Positions 53,200-64,000 of a stretch of DNA of 64,000 nt are shown in pieces (position 1 is the stretch's first letter; each line of letters opens with the position of its first letter). This stretch comes from Neoconidiobolus thromboides FSU 785 (lineage: Eukaryota > Entomophthoromycota > Entomophthoromycetes > Entomophthorales > Neoconidiobolaceae), in NCBI GenBank assembly GCA_025603075.1, contig MU626263.1:170940-234939 (forward strand), in the 5' to 3' direction. The position numbers and the translations under genes are program-made. Below the pieces are notes generated by a model. The model did not search any database and was not told the origin of the DNA. It was given only the letters and a program-made list of their open reading frames with translations.

Positions 53200-53303
53200 T
53201 TTGGGGATGTATTTTTGTATTTAAGAATTTTACTGACAATTTTTCCACATAAATAGTGCTTAAAAAATGGAAAAATAATGAAACTAAAAAAAACAGCCCC
53301 ATT
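53200..53303 (-). mobile_element. Hairpin MITE copy 18
   Basis: TTTGGGGATGTATTTTTGTA to AACAGCCCCATTT. It lies about 350 bp upstream of the secreted repeat-protein gene at 53654. Confidence 0.8.
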
Positions 53304-53653
53304 TAGTTAATCGAACAAATAAATAAAATCATGTCAAAAACTAACTTAATAATCTCGTTAAACTTTAGATGAAATCAGTTTAGCAAAAAACTTGGAATAT
53401 CAATTGAAATTAAGTAACATCATCAAAAAACAAAATTTAACGAAGATGATCTTGAGAGTAATTAACTATAGGAATAATAAATGAGATTTTAAGAGATAAT
53501 ACAAATGTTCTATATCTAACTGAACAAATGACAAATAAACCCAGAAGTAGTATAAAAAGAAAGAAAAAATAGATTCAAAAGATTATTATCCTTATAATTT
53601 AATTCAATAGATATTATATTAGCCTTTTAGAACTTAACACAATTAATAATAAC

Positions 53654-54802
53654 ATGGTTTACTTTAATAACAAACTTTTCTTTTCTGCCCTTATTGTAGC
53701 TTGCGCTAATGCTGCTGAAAACGTGATGCAAATGACTCAAGCTACTCCAAGTGTAATTCCAAGTACTCAAGCTACTGTTAATAACATGCCATTATTAAAT
53801 AATATGCAACCTAATGCTGCTGGTAAAAAAGAAGAAAAGAGAGACCCATACAATGGAGGAGATGACTATAAAAAAGAAGAATATTCCAAAGACAATAAAT
53901 ATGAAAGACGTGGATATGGTGATTATCATGTCAAACATCATAATGACTATGATAATTATAGTAAACATCATAATGATTACGATAGCTATAGTAAACATCA
54001 TGATGGCTATGGGAAATCAAAATATGAAAGACGTGATTACGGTAATGATTATGATGGTTATAGTGAGCATCATGGATATGAAAGACGTGGATATGGTGAG
54101 AAGCATCATGATGATTACGATAGCTACAGTAGACATCATGGTGGCTACGGAAAACCAAAATATGAAAGACGTGGTTATGGCGATGATTACCATGTAAAGC
54201 ATCACAACGATTATGACGGCTATAGTAAGCATCATGGATATGAAAGACGTGGATATGGTGAGAAACATCATGATGATTACGATAGCTACAGTAGACATCA
54301 CGGTGGCTACGGAAAACCAAAATATGAAAGACGTGGTTATGGTGATGATTACCATGTAAAGCATCACAACGATTATGACGGCTATAGTAAGCATCATGGA
54401 TATGAAAGACGTGGATACGGTGACTACCATGTGAAGCATCACAATGACTATGATGGCTATGGTCAACATCACAAATACGAGAGACGTGGTTATGGTGATG
54501 ACTACCATAAGAAACATAATGATTATGATAATTACGGTAAACATCACGGATACGAAAGACGTAGTTATGGCGATGACTACCATAAGAAACATAATGATTA
54601 CGATAATTACGGTAAACATCACGGATATGAAAGACGTGGTTATGGTGATGACCATCACAAACACCACAATAGCTATGATAAATATGGGTCACACCATGAT
54701 AGTTATGACAAGTATGGGTCACACCATGGCTATGATCGACGTGATTATGGTAGCGGTTATGGTAATCATCATGACAAGTACGGATCTCATAGTTCTTACT
54801 AA
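53654..54802 (+). CDS. Secreted His/Tyr/Gly-rich repeat protein with Kex2-type dibasic sites (paralog 1)
   Basis: Single-exon 382-residue protein. The signal peptide is at about residues 1-20 (MVYFNNKLFFSALIVACANA, then AENV). A Thr/Pro/Asn spacer leads to GKKEEKRDPY, a KR site. The rest is a tandem array of His/Tyr/Gly/Asp-rich units of about 20-28 residues, each bounded by an RR dipeptide in the context YERRGYG. I count eleven RR sites, the last as YDRRDYG. A typical unit is GYGDDYHVKHHNDYDGYSKH. A 162-bp (54-codon) block is duplicated almost exactly (54098 onward and 54260 onward), so the array is expanding recently. The layout matches Kex2-processed repeat proteins, whose repeats are released as secreted peptides. 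HH pairs could also bind metal ions. It could instead be a structural cell-wall protein. No homologous domain is recognised. Confidence 0.85.
   Translation: MVYFNNKLFFSALIVACANAAENVMQMTQATPSVIPSTQATVNNMPLLNNMQPNAAGKKEEKRDPYNGGDDYKKEEYSKDNKYERRGYGDYHVKHHNDYDNYSKHHNDYDSYSKHHDGYGKSKYERRDYGNDYDGYSEHHGYERRGYGEKHHDDYDSYSRHHGGYGKPKYERRGYGDDYHVKHHNDYDGYSKHHGYERRGYGEKHHDDYDSYSRHHGGYGKPKYERRGYGDDYHVKHHNDYDGYSKHHGYERRGYGDYHVKHHNDYDGYGQHHKYERRGYGDDYHKKHNDYDNYGKHHGYERRSYGDDYHKKHNDYDNYGKHHGYERRGYGDDHHKHHNSYDKYGSHHDSYDKYGSHHGYDRRDYGSGYGNHHDKYGSHSSY
54098..54421 (+). repeat. 162-bp coding tandem duplication
   Basis: Two successive 162-bp units (starting at 54098 and 54260) inside the secreted repeat-protein gene differ at only a few synonymous positions. 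Each encodes two dibasic-bounded peptides of 28 and 26 residues. Confidence 0.85.
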
Positions 54803-54961
54803 GTTTGGAAATAAATCCTTATACTTCTTAAAATAAAGCATTGAGATATTTATATTATTGAATAATTTACAAGTTATACATATGTTTTTGAGGATCTAAG
54901 ACTATCTACTATAAAGTTATAGCAATTAACTTTAAAAAGTTTCAATGAAACAAATAAGAAT

Positions 54962-55063
54962 ATTGGGAGTGTTTTTTTGGCTTCATTACTTTTTCCATTT
55001 TTTAAGCATTATTTGAGTGGAAAAATTATTAGTAAAATTCTTAAACGCAAAAATACATCCTTT
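54962..55063 (+). mobile_element. Hairpin MITE copy 19
   Basis: ATTGGGAGTGTTTTTTTGGC to AAATACATCCTTTTATA. Its right end abuts the gene fragment at 55068. Confidence 0.8.
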
Positions 55064-55067
55064 TATA

Positions 55068-55172
55068 GATTATAAAAAGAAATATTATGATAATTATAAT
55101 AGTCCTACTCCATATAGTTTGTATCATGGCTATAGTAGTTACAATAAATATGAATTTTGTGCTTTTTATTAA
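55068..55172 (+). pseudogene. 3' fragment of a third secreted repeat protein
   Basis: 35 codons in frame to a TAA, reading DYKKKYYDNYNSPTPYSLYH followed by GYSSYNKYEFCAFY. The Tyr/His/Gly/Asn-rich composition and DY..YHGYSSY rhythm resemble the repeat proteins at 53654 and 58693. It has no start and no signal peptide. A MITE ends 5 bp upstream. It is probably the tail of a lost paralog. Confidence 0.5.
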
Positions 55173-55900
55173 GTTAAAATATTGATATATAGAATAAAAT
55201 TTGATTATTTTTAATATTACAATAAAGTCATATAAATAGTCAATTAAAAATTATAAAAATCTAAAATATACAATAAACTTTTTAAATGGATCCTATTTAA
55301 ATTTCACTATTTTTAATAATTTATATATTAATGTAGAATATTGAATATTTTTAATTTTAAATAATATTAGAAGTATCTACATAACTTTAAAGGCATTAAA
55401 AAAGCTCTCAAAAACTTCTTATAGTTATTATCATCGTATAATCCTGACTTGATATTTACGTTGGCTGGTTCTGTCTTTCTTAGCATCACAGCTGCTTACA
55501 CGAAATCAATATTCTACTCTTCCTCCTCCATCCCTCAGATTGCCATCTTAACATGCAAGAGCTCTTTCATTATTTATTATAATCTTCCAGATCCAAATCC
55601 TCTGACCCAAATTTCATAAAGATCCTTCTCTCTAAAGTCCTTGTCTCATTTTCACAGTAATTTCTTCACACTTTGAAGGATGCCTCTTGCTTTCAATTCA
55701 TCCATTCCTATCAGTTTTCTGGTTTAACTTTCATTTTTACATTAATAAAGCCACAAGACTACCCCCACCTTGAATTTATAAAAAAAGTACAAAAAATTCA
55801 ATTGCATTAAATGATTGGTCAAACAACAACAACTCAAATTTAGACACTTAAATAAATTTTTAATCAACTTAATTCTTTCATTTTTTAAGCTTTTAACAAG
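55173..55900. other. Intergenic region with a less AT-rich patch (about 55440-55770)
   Basis: The patch is richer in C on the top strand than its surroundings. The reverse strand has short open pieces, for example DFREKDLYEIWVRGFGSGRL ending in stops. No complete gene can be built. It is possibly coding debris or the SRP54 5' region. Confidence 0.35.
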
Positions 55901-57789
<1,889 letters not shown>

Positions 57790-58692
57790 ATTATAGATTT
57801 AAAATAATAGTAATATTTTGAATCTTTTCTTATACCTTATTGTCCATTTTTTCAAATTTTAGATAAACAAATAAAATTAGTTTTATAATCTAGTCATATG
57901 AATTGTTTAATTGTATTTTTTAAAAGAGATGAAATTTATATATAACTAATCAAGTAGTAGAATTTGTATTAACATTTTTTATATTAATCAGAATATGTAG
58001 TCACTTTTTGACAAAACTTAAAGTTCTAAATAATCATAGTATGAGGATGTATTTTTCTGTTCAAGAATTTTATTAATAGCTTTTCCACTTAAATAGCGCT
58101 TAAAAAATAGAAAAGTAATGAAATCAAAAAAAACATCCCCGTATGGTTATTTAGTTAAATAAAATCATTTGACCTTATTGGGAATATTATAATCTCTATA
58201 CTAAATTAAGCTCCAATCGTAAGAAAATTAATTTTTCAGTATAATGTCTTATCAAAAATTTAAATGAATTGTGTATTATTATTAATTTCCAATTTTTTAG
58301 TTAATATTGAGTTGAATTAAAGTTATAAATTTGATATAAAAACGGCATAAAGTTGATTCTAGCTATACTATTTTAATAGATTTATTATTTAGTAAAATGT
58401 TAATAAAACATATCCGTTGTACTATTTTATACACGAGTTTATAAACCATTATATTTACTCCATCAACTTACTACATATTTTGACTTAATAAAAACAGATC
58501 AGCATTTAGAACATGTTAAAAATATAAACCTCGTGCTAAAAACAATGCCAATTTCAATAATGATCAATACACAACTTTTAAATTTAAATCCTTTAGTCTA
58601 ACGGATTTTTTTTAATAATACTATAAAAGATAATAAAGTTGACTAAAATTAAAACATAACAATTAGATTTATATACTAGACATCTCATCACC
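57790..58692. other. Intergenic spacer with one MITE
   Basis: SRP54 3' region and the promoter of the secreted repeat gene at 58693. One MITE (58040-58145), otherwise nothing recognised. Confidence 0.55.
58040..58145 (-). mobile_element. Hairpin MITE copy 20
   Basis: TATGAGGATGTATTTTTCTG to AAACATCCCCGTATG. TA on both outer ends, interior intact. Confidence 0.8.
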
Positions 58693-59628
58693 ATGGTTCA
58701 TTTTAAAAATACAATTTTATTATTTGCTTTAGCTATTGCTACCATTTACGGAGCTGAAAATGTTAATGTTGTAAAGGAAGCATTAGCTGCTTCTCCCAAT
58801 GGACTTAACGCAAATACCCTTCCAGCTACTGCTAAAAATTCAATGGCTAAATCAACTATGCCAGAATCGAAATCTGTAACTTCACTTACTAACATGTCAC
58901 TATTAACCAATGTATTACCAGGAGGTGAATCTAAGAAACCTAACTACGAAGATAAAAAAGAGTATAAACCAGAAACTAATAAATATAATGAAGAAAAGGA
59001 AGATTATAAGAAAGGTGGTGATAAAAAAGAAGATTATAAGAAAGATGAACAATATTCAAAACATCATGATGATTATGATAATGGCTATGATAAAGAATAT
59101 GATGATTATTCACCCAAATACCATAGTTATGATAGACGTAATTATGGTAATAATTATGGTAATAATTATGGACATCATCGAGGTTATAGAAGAAATTATG
59201 GAAGTAGTTATGCCAGTAACTATGGCCATCATCGTAATTATAGAAGAAATTATGGAAATAACTATGGCCATCATCACGGTTATATGAGACGTAATTATGG
59301 AAGTAGTTATGGAAGTAATTATAGTCATCATCGTAACTATAGAAGAAATTATGGTAATGACTATCCAAGTAATTATGGTCATCATTACGGTTATTCAAGA
59401 CGCAATTATGGAAATAACTATGGCCATCACCACGGTTACATGAGACGTAATTATGGTAATAGCTATGGCAATAATTATGGTCATCATCATGGTTATTCAA
59501 GACGTAATTATGGTGAAAAGAAGGGTGACTATAATGATTCTTATGGAAGTGGGGATGACTACAAACATAACAAATCAGATTATTCTAATACTTATGGTGA
59601 TGAAGGTGAAAAATCTTATAGTGATTAG
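58693..59628 (+). CDS. Secreted Asn/Tyr/Gly/His-rich repeat protein with dibasic sites (paralog 2)
   Basis: Single-exon 311-residue protein. The signal peptide is at about residues 1-20 (MVHFKNTILLFALAIATIYG, then AENVNVV). A Ser/Thr spacer with NMSLLTNVLPGG parallels NMPLLNNMQPNA in the paralog at 53654. Next is a Lys/Glu-rich stretch (EEKEDYKKGGDKKEDYKK), then SKHHDDYDNGYDKEYDDY, then eight RR-bounded units such as NYGNNYGHHHGYM RR. The tail is acidic and polar, ending EGEKSYSD. Shared leader, spacer and SKHHDDYD segment show common ancestry with paralog 1; the repeat core has diverged. Likely a secreted peptide precursor or cell-wall protein. Confidence 0.85.
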   Translation: MVHFKNTILLFALAIATIYGAENVNVVKEALAASPNGLNANTLPATAKNSMAKSTMPESKSVTSLTNMSLLTNVLPGGESKKPNYEDKKEYKPETNKYNEEKEDYKKGGDKKEDYKKDEQYSKHHDDYDNGYDKEYDDYSPKYHSYDRRNYGNNYGNNYGHHRGYRRNYGSSYASNYGHHRNYRRNYGNNYGHHHGYMRRNYGSSYGSNYSHHRNYRRNYGNDYPSNYGHHYGYSRRNYGNNYGHHHGYMRRNYGNSYGNNYGHHHGYSRRNYGEKKGDYNDSYGSGDDYKHNKSDYSNTYGDEGEKSYSD

Positions 59629-60793
59629 AGAATAAATATCGTTAGTTATTAAGATCTTTTAAAAAAAGATCTTAATTATAGCATTTAATAAACAAAACAC
59701 TAATCAAGCTTTTCTATTTTATTTTTATTTTATTTTATTTTATTTTTATGATAGGCTATTCTAGATTGTAAAATTATATCGTTGAAATAATTGTAACATT
59801 AAAGTTATTGTCATAATTTTAGTTATAATCAAAATTCAGAACTTCATAAATACTTTCACAGTATAAAATTCGTTAAATGAAAAAATTAATAAACACTTTT
59901 TGTACTAAATTTTAACTCATGTTGTGAATTTTACTCATAAATGTGTTATTCAGGTAATGGATTTTAAAAACATAATATAATATGATTTTAAAAGTTATTA
60001 TATAAATATTGATATTTTTAAACAGTTTTGATTTTTGTATGAAAATTTATACTATTCTAGTCAATGTCTAAAGTATCAATGTAGGCAAGAATTTAAACCT
60101 AAATGTGTTTTACCTAAATATCAATATGTTGAAAACATTAAAATTATTATATGATATTGCCTAAAGTTATACTTTGTTAAGCTTAATATAAATTTCAATT
60201 AACAAAAATTTATTATGAGATTTTATTGCCATAAGTTAGTGTATTTTCGAATTTTATTTTATAATTTTTGAACACATTATGAAAAATCAAAAATTTCGGA
60301 AACAACAACTAAATACAAAACTATTGAGATTGGTGTTAATACGAAGAAGATATGCCCAAAAAGTAGAGTAACCCTTTCTTGGATTTCCAATTATTTTGGG
60401 ATATTAAAAAAGCTCGCAGCTTTTATCCATTCTTAGTTTATTCAGTAGTTTAATAGCTCGAAAATAAACATGGAATGAAACATTGAAAATATAAAAAATT
60501 CCACCCAAATGAATTAATATGGAAGCTAATTGATTGGCTTGAAATCTTAATAGAACCAATGATATCCAATTCTTCTTAAGCCCATGAACTATTCTATAAA
60601 CAAACCACTAATTCAATAATAAAAATCATATTCGACTTGCAATTTTAATAATTCATTTTATAGAATTCAAATTAACTCCAATAAAGGTACATATATTTTA
60701 ATAATTTGTATATTATTTTTTGAACTTTTTATTTTTTAGATCTAATTATATACTTTTAAAAGAAATTTTACCACTGGTTAAACATTATATCAA
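59629..60793. other. Intergenic spacer
   Basis: A TTTTATTTTA-type simple repeat at about 59715-59748. The rest is AT-rich with no gene, RNA or MITE seen. Confidence 0.55.
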
Positions 60794-61981
60794 ATGGCAG
60801 AAATAGTATCCAAAACATTTGGTGGCCCAGAAGCTTCAAAACAACCTATAACTGCAGCTGAAGCCGAATTAGAACTTCAGCGTAAAGTTTTTGTAGCAAA
60901 ATTGCCACATGATGCCACCGAAGCGGAACTTGAAGAATATTTTGGTCAAGTTGGGAGTGTGTAAGTTTTATAAAACAGTTTAGAATTAAGTTTATATCTT
61001 GATAATATTTTTAGTCAAAGAGTAATAATAGTTACTAAGAATAATGAAGCTACTGGTTATGGTTTTGTTACTTATAGTGAAATTGCTAACTTAGATCAAG
61101 CCATTAAAAAACTTAATAAAATTAACTTTAAAGGAAAACGTTTAAGTATTGAACAAGCTTTACCTAAAAAAGAATTGCAATCCGTTCGTCGTAATAGAAC
61201 TCGTAATAGAGGCTCTAAAGGTCCTGGGTCAAAGGTATTTTTTCATATATTTAAAATTAAAGTTATTTAATTGTTTTAGCCAATAAGATCTAAAGGTGGT
61301 AAATTAGATTGGGCTGAAGATGTAGAAGAACAAAATATAGTTGATTTAGTTAAAAAAGGTCCCCCACCACATATTAAAGGGAGAAGATTTCCTATACCAC
61401 ATGCACATCATAAAATAGAAGGGGAAGCCAGTAGTAATACCATTTTTGTTGGTAATCTTGGCACTGATATCAATGAAAATAAGTTTGTTGAAATATTTAA
61501 AGACCTTAAAATAGAGAAGGCATGGTTAGCAAGAAGAGAATATCCACCTTTCATGGTCAAAGGGTTTGGTTTTATACAACTTGAAACTGTTGAAGAGCAA
61601 CAAAAAGTTTTAGAATCAGCTTCAACTAGAACATATAATGGTCGTCAATTACAAATGCGTACAGCTATATTACCTAAATCAGATCAATCTACCACAACTG
61701 AGAAACCTGTTAGTAAACCAAGTAAAGAGAAAATACAAGAGGTACCAACTGAAGCTTCTTGGCCTCCACTTAGTTCAACTAAACAACCAAATGGCGTTGT
61801 AACTAAACCTATAGAAAACAATACTGAGGTCGCTGAAGAAAAGGTAGATGAAGAAGTCAAAAAGGCTGAAAACAAGGTAGATGATGATGATGAGAGTACC
61901 AAAGAAATTAATCAAAAAAAGGAAGAATTGAAAAAGGAAGTTGCAATTGAAGAAAGTCCAGCCACGGAAGTATCAATATAA
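60794..61981 (+). CDS. Two-RRM RNA-binding protein
   Basis: Three exons (60794-60960, 61015-61234, 61280-61981). RRM1 is at about residues 30-110, with RNP2 KVFVAKLP and RNP1 GYGFVTYS. A basic linker follows (RRNRTRNRGSKGPGSK), then a conserved-looking segment KGPPPHIKGRRFPIPHAHHK. RRM2 has NTIFVGNL and KGFGFIQLE. The C-terminal 80 residues are Lys/Glu-rich and low complexity. The pattern fits nuclear or cytoplasmic mRNA-binding proteins. I cannot assign an ortholog. Full length, no anomaly. Confidence 0.85.
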
Positions 61982-63585
61982 GCTTAGACATTATCTTACT
62001 TTTTAATCTAGACTTTTAATCCGACTACTAAAGCTTTTTGTCACCTCTTTTTTGTTTTGAGATTTTAGCTTAACCTTTATTTCACATCATATTATTTTTC
62101 ATAGAAGTAAATATTATTGATTCAACAATGGTTTTATTTCTTTTTTAAAGTTTCTAAAAACTTAGCATCTATATGTAACTTTGTAGTCTCCTAAGAGTAA
62201 GTAAATATTTGTTAATTAACTTAAACTATAGAAATTATGATAAAAATGCTTTAAAATTGAGTGATATTCTAAAACTATAATATAGGTATAATACTAAACT
62301 TTATTTATAAAGGCAGAGTTTCTTGTTTCACTTTCCTTTTATGGTATCCATCATTATTGATTGAGATAAATTATATATTTGACTTATAGCGATATAGATA
62401 AGGCTATATACATTAAATTAAATCCAGCTTTTTAGTTGTTACTATTTAAAATAAATATTATAAACTAGGCAGGTTAGTTTAACTAAAATAGGTAACATTT
62501 TTTAAAGCAAAAGCCGTATTCGTGTAGCTAAAAGCGGAATTGTATTACACTATACTTTGAATAAAATAAAATCAACAGTATCATGTTATCATCAAATGAA
62601 AAGTTAAAAGGTTAAGTTTATTAACTATACAAAAAAACATTATCAAAATGAGTAATTTTAAACAAGTAATTTTAAAAATAAGGACGCTTTTAATTTATTT
62701 TTGGTTATTTTCAACAAAACCCAGTTTTTTTCAAATAAAAATAATAAAATACTATTTTTCAAAATAAAACTGTTTTAAACTATATACATCGTTTTCACTT
62801 ATTATTTGTGCACTTTTGCAAAAAAAAAAAAATGGATATTTTGTAATAAAAGTTTCGTCATTTACTGAAGAAAACCTTGCGCATTTTACTTATAGATGTG
62901 AAAAATTTAGCCTTGAGTTTACGTGAAATTACACATTTTTTTAAGTAAATGGTAATAAACTTTTTATTACAAAATGTTCATTTTTTTTTGCAAGTGTACA
63001 AACAATAAGTGAAAATAGTATATAGCTTAGAAACATTAATAAAAATCTTTCTAAAATAACAACCAATCCTTTGCGTCAAAAGTATAACCGATCTATGAAT
63101 TATTTTTTATTACTAATATTATATAAAAACTATGATACTTTTTTCTACATGACAACTTAAACTTTCATAACATCGTTATCTGGTATATAATTCTTACAGC
63201 AATAGAGGTATTATATTAATAAGAATTTTAAAAATCTAAATTACAACTTCCACAATCTAATTTTATGCCAAAGTATGATACGTAATATAATTTGACGTAA
63301 GGTGCAGCTATAGTTTTTATTAAAATAGAGGCTTGTAATTTGTTACTCTATAATGTGACCATTGATATTGAGACGCAGTATGCTCTGGTAAGTACCTTTG
63401 AAATATCTTATTGACTAAAAGATCCTAGTTACATAGTCTGTATGATATCTTTTATTTAATAAACTAATTCATTAATAAAATAGAAGTGATGTTTATTAAC
63501 TTAATGTATAAAGATAATTAAAATTAAAATTTATTAAATACAGTAGTTATCTACACAAAGCATAATTAGAACTTTATATCATGCT
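61982..63585. other. Intergenic spacer between convergent genes
   Basis: No supported gene. Contains a palindromic element at 62780-63025. Otherwise AT-rich. Confidence 0.55.
62780..63025. mobile_element. Palindromic foldback element, 246 bp
   Basis: Ends CTATATACATCGTTTTCACT and AGTGAAAATAGTATATAG are inverted repeats that extend inward about 90 bp, through GTGCACTTTTGCAAAAAA / TTTTTTGCAAGTGTAC and TTTTGTAATAAAAGTTT / AAACTTTTTATTACAAAA. Central loop of about 70 bp. No coding potential. A different family from both the 105-bp MITEs and the 663-bp element. Confidence 0.8.
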
Positions 63586-64000
63586 TTAAATTTTGTCAAT
63601 TAAAGCAGGGGTAATAGCAGTTTGAAGAGCTTTGTTTGTAGCGGTTGTATCTTCACCGATTTCTCCATTTGCACCAGAATTAAATGGCATGAAGATAACT
63701 TTTGATCCGGAAGTTCTAGCCATTTGTTGCATAGTTTCCAAATAACGAATCTGAATAGCAGCTGGTGAATTAAGGATATCAGCTGCTTCTCTCATCAATT
63801 TAGCAGAATCAACTTCAGCTTGAGCAGCAATAACTCTAGATTCACCGATACGTTTAGCTTGAGCTGCACTAGATAAATTCTCTTGAAGGTCACGAGAAAA
63901 TACCAAATCTTTAATTAACACAGATTCAACTTTAACACCCCAACTAGCTGCTGGTGCACTAATAATATCTTCAATATCCTGTGCAATTTCATCACGATTT
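63586..64000 (-). CDS. Stomatin-like SPFH/band 7 protein (3' part; continues past the window)
   Basis: C-terminal 137 or so residues of a band 7 protein that scaffolds membrane microdomains. It reads NRDEIAQDIEDIISAPAASW, GVKVESVLIKDLVFSRDLQE, AQAKRIGESRVIAAQAEVDS (coiled-coil part) and IQIRYLETMQQMA, ending TPALIDKI. WGVKVExVxIKD and the AxAEAxR-type coiled coil are stomatin signatures. The N-terminal hydrophobic hairpin lies beyond position 64000, so plasma-membrane and mitochondrial (SLP-2-like) forms cannot be told apart. Confidence 0.88.
   Translation of the reverse strand, partial: NRDEIAQDIEDIISAPAASWGVKVESVLIKDLVFSRDLQENLSSAAQAKRIGESRVIAAQAEVDSAKLMREAADILNSPAAIQIRYLETMQQMARTSGSKVIFMPFNSGANGEIGEDTTATNKALQTAITPALIDKI

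Larger units (their letters stand above)
50091..53653. other. Transposon-rich intergenic region
   Basis: No supported gene. It holds five full MITE copies, the intact 663-bp long-inverted-repeat element and an AT microsatellite. Several 60-70-codon reverse-strand frames (50745, 51232) are read-throughs of MITEs. Confidence 0.65.

Noticed and set aside
53931..54722. Long antisense frames over the secreted repeat gene
   Set aside because: They mirror the codon-biased repeats on the sense strand; the sense frame has the signal peptide and ordered units.
58976..59500. Antisense frame over the second repeat gene
   Set aside because: Same reason: a shadow of repetitive sense codons.

Overview
The window is AT-rich eukaryotic nuclear DNA from a fungus. 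Genes are interrupted by many very short GT-AG introns (mostly about 40-65 bp, A/T-filled) and separated by AT-rich spacers of 0.3-3.5 kb. A fungal identity is supported by a VAC8-type armadillo protein with an N-terminal myristoyl/palmitoyl signature, a Nug1/Grn1 GTPase, a Laa1/HEATR5 protein, a DMAP1-binding/tandem adenylation-domain (DIP2/Cps1-like) protein and two secreted repeat proteins with Kex2-type dibasic sites. The very low GC and intron style suggest an early-diverging lineage (for example Mucoromycota including Glomeromycotina). That placement is inference and would need a phylogeny.

Layout. 0-4.5 kb: repeats, a truncated long-inverted-repeat element, and two decayed copies of an unknown gene. 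4.5-6.8 kb: Nug1-like ribosome-biogenesis GTPase (+). 8.3-10.5 kb: threonyl-tRNA synthetase, probably mitochondrial, with a degenerate editing domain (+). 11.5-12.7 kb: 7-TM receptor-like protein (-). 15.3-17.2 kb: ankyrin protein with a PP1-docking motif (-). 18.4-20.6 kb: VAC8 (+). 21.4-24.0 kb: CDC48 (+). 25.1-26.2 kb: homeodomain protein (+), convergent with histone H3 (-, 26.4-27.0 kb). 29.7-31.4 kb: mitochondrial succinyl-CoA ligase beta (+). 31.8-32.5 kb: LEA2-like membrane protein (-). 33.5-40.2 kb: Laa1/HEATR5 (-). 40.6-42.0 kb: GDP-mannose pyrophosphorylase (-). 44.4-50.1 kb: DIP2/Cps1-like protein (-). 50.7-53.3 kb: transposon-rich spacer with an intact 663-bp long-inverted-repeat element. 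53.7-59.6 kb: two paralogous secreted His/Tyr-rich dibasic-repeat proteins flanking SRP54, plus a fragment of a third. 60.8-62.0 kb: two-RRM protein (+). 63.6-64.0 kb: 3' end of a stomatin-like protein (-), cut by the window edge.

Most genes are housekeeping and not linked functionally. The two notable layers are (i) an abundant family of about 105-bp hairpin MITEs, roughly 20 copies in this window, all in intergenic or repeat DNA, one of them nested inside an older element; and (ii) the secreted repeat-protein cluster, whose repeats are bounded by RR/KR dipeptides and may be precursors of secreted peptides.
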